NCBI RefSeq assembly: GCF_030929555.1
Contig: NZ_JAVFVT010000015.1
Location: 1 to 64,000 of the forward strand
DNA: 64,000 nucleotides
From: Paenibacillus sp. LHD-117
GTDB taxonomy: Bacteria; Bacillota; Bacilli; Paenibacillales; Paenibacillaceae
Direction of reading: 5' to 3'
In this document: piece by piece, positions 44,492-53,064 of the stretch
Layout: the number at the start of each line of letters is the position of its first letter
Position numbering within the stretch: the stretch's first letter is position 1
Program-made: the position numbers and the translations under genes
The notes under the pieces: model-generated
The model's input: the letters and a program-made list of their open reading frames with translations, nothing else
What the model was told of the DNA's origin: nothing
Database searches by the model: none

Positions 44492-45505
44492 TTATTTCGC
44501 ATAGTAGTCATCGACATTGGATTTGGTGACCACGGAGATGCCCGTATCCACATAAGTCGGCAAAGGCGGGACGCCCGATGCCCGCCAATCGGCCATTGGC
44601 TCTACAAGCTCATTGCGAAGGTGGAATAGATGCATTAACGACCAGTAGCCCATATTCCAGGTTCCCTGGGCGAGCGTGGCCGATATCGTACCGCTCTTCA
44701 CCATATCGAGCGTTCCTTTGTCGGTATCGAAGCTGATGATATGCACCTGGCCTAGTTTGCCGGCACTCTGGACCGCATTCCCGACCCCGACGCCGCCGTT
44801 CGCTTCCGTAATGAAGATGCCAACCAGATCCGGATGCTGCTCCATCATGGCTTGCGCTTTTTGCTCGGAAACAAGCTGATCGCCTTTCCCGTCCACCACG
44901 CTCACAAGCTGGAGCAACGGATACTCGGCGAGAAGCGTATCTTCAAAGCCTTGTGTACGCTCCTGATGATTCAATTGATTCGGAAGGGTAATGATGCCTA
45001 CTTTACCGCTCGCACCGGAAAGCTCGGCCATTTCTCGCGCGGCCGTGACGCCTGCGTTATAGTTGTTCGTGCCTAGAAAGGAATAGGCTTTGCTGTCCGG
45101 CGCGTTGGAATCGAACATCACGACAGGAATGCCGGCTTCCACCGCCTTGTCGATCGCTGCGTTCAGCGCTTCGGAATTAATGGCCGTTACGGCGATTCCC
45201 GCCGGGTTGCGGGCGATGACCTGCTCCAGCACGGTCACCTCTTCATGGACGTCGTACTTTGTCGAGCCCCGATATTCGACGGATACGCCAAGCGCTTCCG
45301 CCGCATCCTCGAAGCCTTTCAGAACATTTTTCCAATAATCGATGCCGGTCAGAAAGTTGACCATCACATATTTCTCGTCCACCTCGCCATGCAGGCCGAC
45401 TTCCTGATCGAGCGGTCCGCCGCTATCCTCCCGGAAATACACCATGTACAGGTACGCCATAAACGTCCCGATAAGAACGACGTAGATCAGCAAAAGTTTT
45501 TTCAA
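44492..45505 (-). CDS. Membrane-anchored sugar-binding protein (XylFII/rhizopine-binding-like)
   Basis: A 337-residue periplasmic-binding-protein-like protein (family 4/ribose cluster) with an uncleaved-looking N-terminal membrane helix KKLLLIYVVLIGTFMAYLYM and no lipobox cysteine. The binding fold shows VSVEYRGSTKYDVHEE, NPAGIAVTAINSEALNAAID and FITEANGGVGVGNAV. The position directly before yesM/yesN parallels the XylFII-LytS/YesN system of Clostridium, where such a protein is the sugar sensor for the kinase. A sensing role is inferred. Confidence 0.78.
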   Translation of the reverse strand: MKKLLLIYVVLIGTFMAYLYMVYFREDSGGPLDQEVGLHGEVDEKYVMVNFLTGIDYWKNVLKGFEDAAEALGVSVEYRGSTKYDVHEEVTVLEQVIARNPAGIAVTAINSEALNAAIDKAVEAGIPVVMFDSNAPDSKAYSFLGTNNYNAGVTAAREMAELSGASGKVGIITLPNQLNHQERTQGFEDTLLAEYPLLQLVSVVDGKGDQLVSEQKAQAMMEQHPDLVGIFITEANGGVGVGNAVQSAGKLGQVHIISFDTDKGTLDMVKSGTISATLAQGTWNMGYWSLMHLFHLRNELVEPMADWRASGVPPLPTYVDTGISVVTKSNVDDYYAK

Positions 45506-45600
45506 CCCAGGTCCCCCTGTCTATCTGCGACAAACAAATGTACAACCATTATAGCAAGATCAAGGCTATCTTTGTAAGCGCATTCCATCATCGCCAAAAA

Positions 45601-45634
45601 GCGCGGAGCTGCACACGATGTGTACCCTCCGCGC
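45601..45634 (-). terminator. Terminator-like hairpin between permease and sensor genes
   Basis: GCGCGGAG pairs with CTCCGCGC (45601-45608 with 45627-45634). On the minus strand it is followed by TTTTT, 17 bases past the permease stop. It probably separates the transporter transcript from the sensor transcript, at least partly. Confidence 0.65.
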
Positions 45635-45650
45635 CGTCATGCCGCATCTT

Positions 45651-46814
45651 TTAATTTGACTTGTTTTTGTTGTATAGATCGAAGGCTACAGCCAGAAGCA
45701 GAACAAGACCTTTGATGCCTTGCTGATAGTCAATGCCAAGGCCAATCAGCGACATCCCGTTATTCATGACGCCCATGACAAGACCGCCGACGATTGCCCC
45801 AATGACCGTGCCTACGCCGCCAGTAGCCGATGCGCCGCCAATGAAGACGGCCGCGATGGCGTCAAGCTCGAAGTTAACCCCCGCTTTCGGCGTAGCCGCG
45901 TTAAGACGGGCGGCAAAAACGAGACCTGCAAGAGCCGACAGCACGCCCATGTTGACGAATACCCAGAACGTCATCTTCTTCGTCTTCACGCCGGACAGCT
46001 TAGCCGCCTTCTCGTTTCCGCCGAGCGCATAAATGTGGCGGCCCATCACCGTTTTATTCATCACGAATGTGTAGACCCCGACAAGGATGAAGAGCATGAT
46101 CAGAATATTCGGCAACCCCTTGTAAGAGGAGAGAACGTACGTAAACAAATTAATGACAATGACGAGCGCGGCTAGCTTCGCCAGGAAGAAGGGAAGCGGC
46201 ACCACTTCAAATTGATAACGGTTCTGGATCAGGCGCCCCCGCCATTCCATCATCACGCATAGAATCGACAGGATGACTCCAATCAGCAAGGTTACGAGAT
46301 GAATGTTCCACTCGCCCGGAAAGTCCGGTAGAAATCCGGTGCTGATCGCGCGGAAACCGTCAGGAAACGGGGCGACCGATTTGCCGTCCAGCACAAGCAT
46401 GGTCAACCCTCTGAATAGGAGCATGCCGGCAAGCGTAACGATAAATGAGGGAATCCGAACATAGGCGACCCAAAAGCCCTGCCAAGCCCCTACCGCCGCG
46501 CCGATCAGCAGCGACAATACCATGGCTAACAGAAACGGCATGTCGTGATTAACCATCATAATAGCGGATACTGCTCCTACAAAGGCGGCAACCGAACCGA
46601 CCGAGAGATCGATATGTCCGGTTATGATGACTAGCAGCATGCCGATCGCCAGGATGAGAATATAGCTGTTTTGAAGGATGAGGTTCGTAATGTTGAGCGG
46701 CTTCATCAGATTGCCGTCGGAGAGAAATTGGAAGAGCAGCATGATCAAGATCAGAGCGATGAACATGCCGTATTGCCGGATATTTCTGCGAAACAATTTT
46801 ATCGCCGTATCCAT
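45651..46814 (-). CDS. ChvE/XylH-type monosaccharide ABC permease (GguB-like)
   Basis: A 387-residue permease of the ribose/xylose family with about ten helices. Segments such as NLILQNSYILILAIGMLLVI, TGHIDLSVGSVAAFVGAVSA and GGNEKAAKLSGVKTKK are characteristic. It directly follows the ATPase gene with a 6-base gap. Confidence 0.92.
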   Translation of the reverse strand: MDTAIKLFRRNIRQYGMFIALILIMLLFQFLSDGNLMKPLNITNLILQNSYILILAIGMLLVIITGHIDLSVGSVAAFVGAVSAIMMVNHDMPFLLAMVLSLLIGAAVGAWQGFWVAYVRIPSFIVTLAGMLLFRGLTMLVLDGKSVAPFPDGFRAISTGFLPDFPGEWNIHLVTLLIGVILSILCVMMEWRGRLIQNRYQFEVVPLPFFLAKLAALVIVINLFTYVLSSYKGLPNILIMLFILVGVYTFVMNKTVMGRHIYALGGNEKAAKLSGVKTKKMTFWVFVNMGVLSALAGLVFAARLNAATPKAGVNFELDAIAAVFIGGASATGGVGTVIGAIVGGLVMGVMNNGMSLIGLGIDYQQGIKGLVLLLAVAFDLYNKNKSN

Positions 46815-46820
46815 GTTGCC

Positions 46821-48380
46821 TTACCCCCTGCTTTTCGTCATATATTTCATCAGAACTTCCTGACTCGCCCCGGCACGCGGTACCTGACCGGTAAACCGGC
46901 CCTCGCTCATGACATAGATACGGTCGCACATGCCGAGCAACTCGGGCAGCTCTGAGGAGATCATCAGAATGCCCTTTCCTTGCGCGGCCAGCTGATTAAT
47001 GATCGTATAAATTTCATATTTCGCCCCGACGTCTATGCCGCGTGTCGGTTCGTCCAGAATGAGCAAATCGGGCCCGGTAAAAATCCACTTGCTGAGCACC
47101 ACCTTCTGTTGGTTGCCGCCGCTCAGGTTTCCGGTTTTCTGGTGGACGCTAGGCGTCTTAATGTTCAGCTTCTTGCGGAAGCCTTCCGCCTCGACCACTT
47201 CCTGATTGTCATCCACGACGAACCACTTGGAGATGCTTCGCAGATTGGCAAGCGTCGTGTTCCGCTTGATGTCATCCATCAAGATGAGTCCGTATTCCTT
47301 CCGGTCTTCCGTCACGTACGCAACCCCTGCGTCTATCGCCTTGCTAATATCGGTCAGCTTCGTTTCGCGGCCGTCCTTGAACAGCCGGCCGCTTATTTTT
47401 TTGCCGTACGACTGTCCGAAGATGCTCATGGCAAGCTCAGTCCGGCCTGCCCCCATGAGACCGGCAATACCGACGATCTCGCCGCGTTTAATATCGAAGC
47501 TTACGTCATCTATCACCTTGCGATCCGCCTGCGCTGGATGATAGACCGTCCAATTTTTCGCCTCGAATAAAACGTCCCCGATATTCGGCTCCCGCTCCGG
47601 ATAGCGGTGCGTCAGATCGCGTCCCACCATCCCTTTGATGATCCGGTCCTCCGTGATGCTGTCTTCCTTGACGTCCAGCGTCTCGATCGTTTTGCCGTCG
47701 CGCAGAATCGTAATCGAATCGGCCACCTTCATAATCTCGTTCAGCTTATGGGAGATGATGATTGAGGTGATGCCGTTCGCCTTGAACGCAAGCATGAGGT
47801 TCAGCAAATTCTCGCTGTCCTCTTCGTTAAGAGCAGCCGTCGGTTCGTCCAGAATAAGCAGCTTCACTTCTTTGGAGAGCGCCTTGGCGATTTCGACAAG
47901 CTGCTGCTTGCCCACCCCTATCGTTCCGGCCTCCGTATTCGGCGATTCGGACAAGCCGACGGTGCGCAGCAGTTCCCGGGTACGCAGAATCGTCTCGTTC
48001 CAATCGATGATACCGCGACTTGCCTGCTCGTTGCCGAGGAAGATGTTCTCCGCAATGGACAGCTGCGGAATAAGCGCGAGCTCCTGATGGATGATGACAA
48101 TGCCGAGCTGTTCGCTGTCGCGGATGGAACGGAATTCGCAAGGTTGCCCCTTAAACAAAATATCGCCTTCGTAAGATCCGTGCGGATAGACGCCGGAGAG
48201 AACCTTCATCAGCGTCGATTTGCCTGCGCCGTTCTCGCCCATCAGCGCGTGGATTTCACCTTCTTTTACCTGCAAATTGACGTTCTCCAGCGCCTTTACG
48301 CCCGGAAAGGTTTTGGTGATCCCCCGCATTTCCAATATGATATCGGTCAAAACCGTCACCACGCCTTCCATAATAATCAC
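46821..48380 (-). CDS. Monosaccharide ABC ATPase with two nucleotide-binding domains (XylG/GguA-like)
   Basis: An ATPase of about 510 residues. The first domain has Walker [10 protein letters not shown] and Walker [12 protein letters not shown]. The second has the usual degenerate Walker A ([13 protein letters not shown]) with [16 protein letters not shown]. This double-domain layout is typical of ribose/xylose-type importers. The start is uncertain. The frame opens at 48380, but conserved sequence begins near [14 protein letters not shown], about 15 codons later. Confidence 0.92.
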   Translation of the reverse strand: MIIMEGVVTVLTDIILEMRGITKTFPGVKALENVNLQVKEGEIHALMGENGAGKSTLMKVLSGVYPHGSYEGDILFKGQPCEFRSIRDSEQLGIVIIHQELALIPQLSIAENIFLGNEQASRGIIDWNETILRTRELLRTVGLSESPNTEAGTIGVGKQQLVEIAKALSKEVKLLILDEPTAALNEEDSENLLNLMLAFKANGITSIIISHKLNEIMKVADSITILRDGKTIETLDVKEDSITEDRIIKGMVGRDLTHRYPEREPNIGDVLFEAKNWTVYHPAQADRKVIDDVSFDIKRGEIVGIAGLMGAGRTELAMSIFGQSYGKKISGRLFKDGRETKLTDISKAIDAGVAYVTEDRKEYGLILMDDIKRNTTLANLRSISKWFVVDDNQEVVEAEGFRKKLNIKTPSVHQKTGNLSGGNQQKVVLSKWIFTGPDLLILDEPTRGIDVGAKYEIYTIINQLAAQGKGILMISSELPELLGMCDRIYVMSEGRFTGQVPRAGASQEVLMKYMTKSRG

Positions 48381-48390
48381 GAAAAGTAGA

Positions 48391-48429
48391 AATGATTTAG
48401 CGACAGCACGGAGCCATCGCTAAATCATT
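48391..48429 (-). terminator. Intercistronic hairpin after the ChvE-type gene
   Basis: AATGATTTAGCGA pairs perfectly with TCGCTAAATCATT (48391-48403 with 48417-48429) between the binding-protein and ATPase genes. It probably stabilises the binding-protein message. Confidence 0.65.
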
Positions 48430-48457
48430 GGGGCTGTTGCAAGTCGAACGGCTAGGG

Positions 48458-49576
48458 TTATTTCAGGTCGCCCTCGGTGTAATAACCGGAATCAACCAGC
48501 ACTGCCTTGTAGTTCTCCTTATCTACCGAAACCGGCTCCAGCAAGTAGGAAGGAACAACCTTTACGCCGTTGTCGTACGTCTCGGTGTCGTTCACTTCTG
48601 CTTCCTCGCCCTTCAATACAGCTTCAGCCATACTGACGGCAACCTTGGCCAGCTCCCTGGTATCCTTGAATACCGTAGACGTCTGCTCCCCGGCGATGAT
48701 CGATTTGACGGATGCCAGCTCGGCGTCCTGACCGCTGATGATCGGCATCGGCTTGTCGCCGGAGCCGTAGCCTACGCCTTTCAGTGAAGAGATGATGCCA
48801 ATGCTAATGCCATCGTATGGAGAAAGTACGGCATGAACGGTATCGTCGGCGTAGTTGGCGCTCAGCAGGTTATCCATCCGCGACTGTGCGGTTGCGCCGT
48901 CCCAGCGGAGAGTGGCTACCTGTTCCATGCTCGTCTGACCGCTCTTCACAACCAGCTTGCCGCCCTCGATGTAAGGCTGCAACACCGACATCGCGCCGTC
49001 GAAGAAGAAATAGGCGTTATTATCGTCCGGTGATCCGGCGAACAGCTCGATGTTGAACGGACCCTTGCCATCCTTGAGGCCAAGCTTCTCTTCCAAGTAG
49101 GATGCCTGAAGCACGCCGACCTTGAAGTTATCGAATGTCGCATAGTAGCTCACATGCTCGGTATTCTTGATCAAGCGGTCGTACGCGATAACCTTGATAT
49201 TCTCGTCAGCAGCTTTCTGCAGCACATCGGTTAGCGACTCGCCGTCGATCGAAGCGATCACGAGCACCTGAACGCCCTTCGTAATCATGTTCTCGATCTG
49301 GGATACCTGGTTCTCGATGACATCCTCTGCATACTGTAGATCCACGCTGTAGCCTAGCGCTTCGAATTCTTTCTTCATGTTGGCGCCGTCGCCTACCCAG
49401 CGCTCGGACGATTTGGTCGGCATCGAGATGCCTACGCTGCCTGTCTTCCCGCCTCCGTCACTTCCGGAGCCCGCGCCGTTTGTTTCCGTGCCGCTACCGT
49501 TGCCGCCGTTGCTTCCGCAGGCCGCAAGTACCATAATCAGTGCCGAAATTACAATCAATGCAAGCGTTTTTTTCAT
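48458..49576 (-). CDS. ChvE/XylF-type multiple-sugar-binding lipoprotein
   Basis: A 372-residue binding protein. The lipobox VLAACGSNG (Cys about 20) is followed by a low-complexity Gly/Ser/Asn linker (about residues 22-46). The fold shows [40 protein letters not shown] and [20 protein letters not shown], which are characteristic of the ChvE/GguAB system for xylose, glucose or arabinose. It is the first gene of the operon ATPase-permease-sensor-kinase-regulator. Confidence 0.92.
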   Translation of the reverse strand: MKKTLALIVISALIMVLAACGSNGGNGSGTETNGAGSGSDGGGKTGSVGISMPTKSSERWVGDGANMKKEFEALGYSVDLQYAEDVIENQVSQIENMITKGVQVLVIASIDGESLTDVLQKAADENIKVIAYDRLIKNTEHVSYYATFDNFKVGVLQASYLEEKLGLKDGKGPFNIELFAGSPDDNNAYFFFDGAMSVLQPYIEGGKLVVKSGQTSMEQVATLRWDGATAQSRMDNLLSANYADDTVHAVLSPYDGISIGIISSLKGVGYGSGDKPMPIISGQDAELASVKSIIAGEQTSTVFKDTRELAKVAVSMAEAVLKGEEAEVNDTETYDNGVKVVPSYLLEPVSVDKENYKAVLVDSGYYTEGDLK

Positions 49577-49695
49577 TTTTTAACCCCTCTCGCTATGTGT
49601 GTTGAATTGTTGATAGGCTAATGATACTGGAACCGTACGGCGCGGTCTTTGCAATAAATCTACTGGTTTTTATAAAAAATTAACCTAATTAAACT

Positions 49696-49968
49696 TCAAA
49701 ATGAGCTCTTGCGGATTGAACTCTGGTTATAACAAACAGCCCCATCCGGATTACCGGATGGGGCTGTTTCCATATAACTTCTACTGCTATGACACGAAGA
49801 TATGAGGATTTTACACCGGAAGAACGTTGGCTCAACCTCGCCATCCGGTGGATCATTTGAACCTCCGTTTGGTTTAGCAGCATACACTTGATTGTCATTA
49901 ATTACTGGAAGTGCGGTAACACCCAATAGTGTTACAGCGATCATAAGAACCGCAATGATCTTTTTCAA
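49696..49968 (-). CDS. Short secreted peptide gene, copy 1 (extended by a frameshift)
   Basis: Copy 1 of a tandem triplet, starting at TTG. Residues 1-42 match copies 2 and 3: signal peptide MKKIIAVLMIAVTLLGVTAL, a likely cleavage at QVYAA, then KPNGGSNDPPD. Against the other copies one base is missing before the GGTTGA that ends them. The frame therefore misses the stop and runs 48 more codons through the terminator hairpin at 49734-49769. The extension is probably not a selected sequence. Confidence 0.6.
   Translation of the reverse strand: MKKIIAVLMIAVTLLGVTALPVINDNQVYAAKPNGGSNDPPDGEVEPTFFRCKILISSCHSSRSYMETAPSGNPDGAVCYNQSSIRKSSF
49734..49769 (-). terminator. Strong hairpin after the peptide genes
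   Basis: A perfect 16-bp stem with an ATTA loop (49734-49749 with 49754-49769). On the minus strand it is followed by GTTATAACC rather than a long T-run. It probably ends the P450-peptide transcript. Confidence 0.65.
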
Positions 49969-50014
49969 TTACGTCACCTCGCCTTCGGTGCAGCTTTCAT
50001 GATTTATCATTATT

Positions 50015-50152
50015 TCAACCATTACTAATCGGTGGATCATTCATCCCACCATTTGGTTTAGCAGCATACACTTGGTTGTCATTGATTTCTGGAAGCGCGG
50101 TAACACCCAATAGTGTTACAGCGATCATAAGAACCGCAATGATCTTTTTCAA
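50015..50152 (-). CDS. Short secreted peptide gene, copy 2
   Basis: 45 residues, TTG start with GAGGTGACG upstream. The signal peptide (MKK, then IIAVLMIAVTLLGVTAL) is followed by a likely signal peptidase site at QVYAA. The predicted mature peptide is KPNGGMNDPPISNG, 14 residues. There is no cysteine. It is too short and repetitive in origin to be an enzyme. It could be a signalling peptide, a modified peptide or a small cell-surface factor. Confidence 0.65.
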   Translation of the reverse strand: MKKIIAVLMIAVTLLGVTALPEINDNQVYAAKPNGGMNDPPISNG

Positions 50153-50199
50153 TTACGTCACCTCGCCTTCGGTGCAGCTTTCACTGTTTATCATTATTT

Positions 50200-50337
50200 T
50201 CAACCATTACTATCCGGTGGATCATTCACCCCACCATTTGGTTTAGCAGCATACACTTGGTTGTCATTGATTACTGGAAGCGCGGTAACACCCAATAGTG
50301 TTACAGCGATCATAAGAACCGCAACGATCTTTTTCAT
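50200..50337 (-). CDS. Short secreted peptide gene, copy 3 (P450-proximal)
   Basis: 45 residues with an ATG start directly after the P450 stop codon. The ribosome binding site GAGGTG lies inside the last P450 codons, so translation is coupled. The signal peptide is as in copy 2 and the predicted mature peptide is KPNGGVNDPPDSNG. As the only copy with ATG and the P450 junction it is probably ancestral. No family was recognised. Confidence 0.7.
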   Translation of the reverse strand: MKKIVAVLMIAVTLLGVTALPVINDNQVYAAKPNGGVNDPPDSNG

Positions 50338-51693
50338 TTACGTCACCTCGCTCACTAGTACCTCGATTGCATTCTTAGGCCGCAGAGTCATGAGCGCCTC
50401 CATCTCGATCGGCGGATGCCCCGGCGCTAGACGAAGCCGATAGCGCTGACCGATCATACAGAGCATGATCACCATCTCCATCATCGCAAAATGGTTTCCG
50501 ATGCAGCCTCGCGGCCCGCCGCCGAACGGAATATAAGCAAACTGAGGAATTCGCTTCAACAGGTCGCCTTCGAACCGCTCCGGAATAAACGATAACGGGT
50601 CGGGAAAATAAGCCGGATTTTGGTGCATCGCGTACGGACTGAATAGAATCGATTGCCCCTTCTTAACCGTAAAATGACCGATCTGTACGTCAGCCGTCGC
50701 CGAACGTCCGGTAAAAAAGGACGGCGAGCGCAGACGCATCGCCTCCCATAGCACGTTCTGGGTATACGTAAGCTGCATGTAATCCGCTGCCGAAGGATCG
50801 CGTCCGTTAAGTACGCGATCCCACTCCTCATAAAGCTTCGCCTCTACTTCCGGCTGCTGCAATATAAACGAGAATGCCCAAGATAACGCATTGGCCGAAG
50901 TCTCGTGCCCGGCGATGAACATAATCATCAGCTCATCGCGGAGCTCCCGGTCGCTCATACCGTTTCCGCTCTCGTCCTTGGCGGATAGCATAACGGACAG
51001 AAGATCGCCATCCCCCTGATCCGGCTTCAATTTTCTTTGTTGAATAATCGAATAAACGCCGAGGTCAAGCGCTTGAAGCGCATCCTTGTAAGCCCGGTTT
51101 TTGGCTGTAGAAATAAACAGGGGCACCGACAGAAGCGACCTCATCCGTTCAGAGCACATCCGGTTAATTAACTCATACGGCTCCCGAATGGCACGGGTAT
51201 ATCTATCTCCTTCTAGACTGAAGAGCGTTTTGGCAATAATCTCGAAGGCCATGTCCGAGACTTCATCCGTCAGATTACGACGCTCTCCCGGCTGCCAGGC
51301 GTCAAGCTTGCTGCGGACAATGTGTGCCATTTGTTCCGCATACGTTTGAATATGCGCTTTCGTAAAATGTGGCTGCACTAATCGCCTGGTTCGCTTATGC
51401 TTCTCTCCCTCGCTGGTCGCGAGCCCGTCTCCGACAAATAGTCTTGCCTCTTGAAACGCCTTTAACTTAATAAAGTGCTCCTGCTTCGTCAGCAGCACCT
51501 CCTTCAAAAGCGCCGGATCATAGATCACGTACATCGTCTGGGGACCGAACCGTATTTTTGCCACTCCCCCATACTCCTTCTGCAGCTCCGTCAAAAAGCG
51601 GAGCGGATCCTTCCGGTACGCCGTCAAATTTCCGCCCAGCATTGACCCCTTTGGTCCCTGTGGAGCACGCATGCTCTCCATTGTTGTTGTCAT
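50338..51693 (-). CDS. Cytochrome P450
   Basis: A 451-residue haem monooxygenase. The I-helix oxygen motif is AGHETS (about 261-266), the K-helix ExxR is EAMR (near 317), and the haem loop is FGGGPRGCIGN with the axial Cys near 397. The sequence has the CYP102/CYP4-like (class II) look rather than the short bacterial type. No reductase domain or ferredoxin gene is adjacent. The ATG at 51693 is chosen because GGAGAG is 9 bases upstream. It is co-directional and coupled with three peptide genes. Confidence 0.93.
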   Translation of the reverse strand: MTTTMESMRAPQGPKGSMLGGNLTAYRKDPLRFLTELQKEYGGVAKIRFGPQTMYVIYDPALLKEVLLTKQEHFIKLKAFQEARLFVGDGLATSEGEKHKRTRRLVQPHFTKAHIQTYAEQMAHIVRSKLDAWQPGERRNLTDEVSDMAFEIIAKTLFSLEGDRYTRAIREPYELINRMCSERMRSLLSVPLFISTAKNRAYKDALQALDLGVYSIIQQRKLKPDQGDGDLLSVMLSAKDESGNGMSDRELRDELMIMFIAGHETSANALSWAFSFILQQPEVEAKLYEEWDRVLNGRDPSAADYMQLTYTQNVLWEAMRLRSPSFFTGRSATADVQIGHFTVKKGQSILFSPYAMHQNPAYFPDPLSFIPERFEGDLLKRIPQFAYIPFGGGPRGCIGNHFAMMEMVIMLCMIGQRYRLRLAPGHPPIEMEALMTLRPKNAIEVLVSEVT

Positions 51694-52088
51694 TCTGCAC
51701 ATCTCTCCATTTCTATTAAACTGCCTGGTCCGATATTAAATTCCAGTAAGTCGCGCATACATTATCTTCCACTAAAAGTTTGCTTGCCTTAATCCTACAT
51801 CCACAGGAATCACGGACAACAGAGCAATGATTACCCCCATTTTCGGGAAGCTCCGATTCCCGGATTCGGGAAATACGGGAATGCGGATTAGAATTAGCAA
51901 CCTTCCCATATTCCAATCCATTTGGGCTGCTTCACTCGCTACATTTCGATTGTATAGCTGCCAAGAATTATCGTTAAGGATGAACTTTTATCACCCCTTG
52001 CTGCACGTCAAAAAAATAGATTCCAAAAAAACAAAAAGAGGCATTCCAATTCACATGGAGTTGGAATGCCCTCTTTTCAAAACACTTT
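51694..52088. other. Intergenic region upstream of P450
   Basis: About 395 bases without a recognisable gene. It holds a cluster of CGGGAA motifs including the palindrome TTCCCG-GATT-CGGGAA (51856-51871) and flanking direct copies at about 51841-51848 and 51874-51880. This may be the operator of the P450 operon. A terminator for the next gene lies at 52034-52077. Confidence 0.5.
52034..52077 (-). terminator. Terminator after the zinc-ribbon gene
   Basis: AAAAGAGGCATTCCAA pairs with TTGGAATGC-CCTCTTTT, with one bulged C. On the minus strand the hairpin leads into a T-rich tail. Confidence 0.75.
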
Positions 52089-52340
52089 TTATACAGTTTG
52101 CTTTTGTCGATTCAACGCTTTACGTAGCTTTCCTCGAAATCCTAAATTCTCTGTCGATACAGCTTTATCCGCGGTTTTCGCGTCTACTGCGCTGCATTTC
52201 TTGCAGACTTTCACTAGCTTTCCGTCCGAGTTAGTCGCAGAGTAAAGCAACTTTATTCTAGTCGATAGGCAAATCGGACAGGTACCTCTACCTCTAGAGG
52301 GTGTATTCCACAAGCCTTTACCACGTTTCGTTTTAGCCAT
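52089..52340 (-). CDS. Small zinc-ribbon protein
   Basis: 83 residues with two CxxC knuckles, CPICLSTR (about residue 21) and CKKC (about residue 47), and basic ends (MAKTKRGKG and RGKLRKALNRQKQ). It looks like a small nucleic-acid-binding zinc ribbon. The ATG at 52340 has AAAGGAG 8 bases upstream; the frame opens six codons earlier without such a site. The function is unknown. Confidence 0.7.
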   Translation of the reverse strand: MAKTKRGKGLWNTPSRGRGTCPICLSTRIKLLYSATNSDGKLVKVCKKCSAVDAKTADKAVSTENLGFRGKLRKALNRQKQTV

Positions 52341-52461
52341 ATAAGCTCCTTTCCACATTGAAAGACATATAAATAATTCCCAATTTTGTAAAAGCTTTTG
52401 ACAGTTTTAATGATACTAACAAAACATCTCAATTTAAAGGTAAAGAACCATTATGGTTAAA

Positions 52462-52908
52462 TTATCCTGCTGATTGTTTTTCTTCGACTACCCGAATATA
52501 GTGCCCGTCCGGATCATAAAAGGTGAAATAACCGAAATCATTAGTAAATACAGGTTCTTGATCAATATGGTTTCCAGCTTGTTTAATCCGTTCATGCAAA
52601 GCAAGCAAATCATTCGTTAACATCTCAACCATCGTCACGTGCCCCATGCTGCTTGTGATAAAGAATGAACGAGGAAATACAAACTTCAATTGTGTGACAT
52701 CATCCGGTTTGGTTTCCATCAAAAAAATACCCGGACCGTTTCCATTTTTCAATGCAATATGTGCTTCTCCAAACGAATAATCTGCTGAAATCAATTCATA
52801 GCCCAACACGTCGCAATAAAAATCCACCGATTTTTTCAAATTTGTGACTGGAAATCTCATGCAGCAGTAACCGATCACATCTGCACCATTCGTCTTTTTG
52901 TTCGACAT
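52462..52908 (-). CDS. VOC family (glyoxalase/dioxygenase fold) protein
   Basis: 148 residues. CCMRFPVTNLKKSVDFYCDVLG is the first beta-alpha module start, and YFTFYDPDGHYIRVVEE the second, with the usual DPDGH metal-side motif. Relatives include glyoxalase I and bleomycin- or fosfomycin-resistance proteins. The ATG at 52908 was preferred to an earlier in-frame start because AGGAGGCAGA is just upstream. Confidence 0.82.
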   Translation of the reverse strand: MSNKKTNGADVIGYCCMRFPVTNLKKSVDFYCDVLGYELISADYSFGEAHIALKNGNGPGIFLMETKPDDVTQLKFVFPRSFFITSSMGHVTMVEMLTNDLLALHERIKQAGNHIDQEPVFTNDFGYFTFYDPDGHYIRVVEEKQSAG

Positions 52909-53064
52909 ATTCTGCCTCCTTTTAGTTGGCACATATCCCATTATCATAAGATCCCTTTGGCTATTCAATTCGATTAATAACCATCCTTTACCTGCAGCAA
53001 TGATCGGTTCCATGCTAAAATATCCAGTATATACCTGAATTTGGTGAGGAGGCCGGATGTAGAT

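Larger units (their letters stand above)
49968..50337 (-). repeat. Tandem repeat of about 185 bp carrying the peptide genes
   Basis: Starts of the three peptide genes lie 185 and 184 bases apart (50337, 50152, 49968). Copies share coding sequence and the spacer with GCACCGAAGGCGAGGTGACG. The last 14 bases of the spacer (GCGAGGTGACGTAA) equal the 3' end of the P450 gene, which shows that the unit was copied together with that end. Confidence 0.85.

Noticed and set aside
49968..50337. Tandem repeats of about 185 bp considered as a CRISPR array
   Set aside because: The units are coding copies with only three members and no short repeat/spacer alternation. No cas gene is present.
50338..51693. 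P450 considered as part of a polyketide or peptide synthetase cluster
   Set aside because: No synthase, carrier or tailoring genes occur in the window. The only coupled genes are the short peptides.
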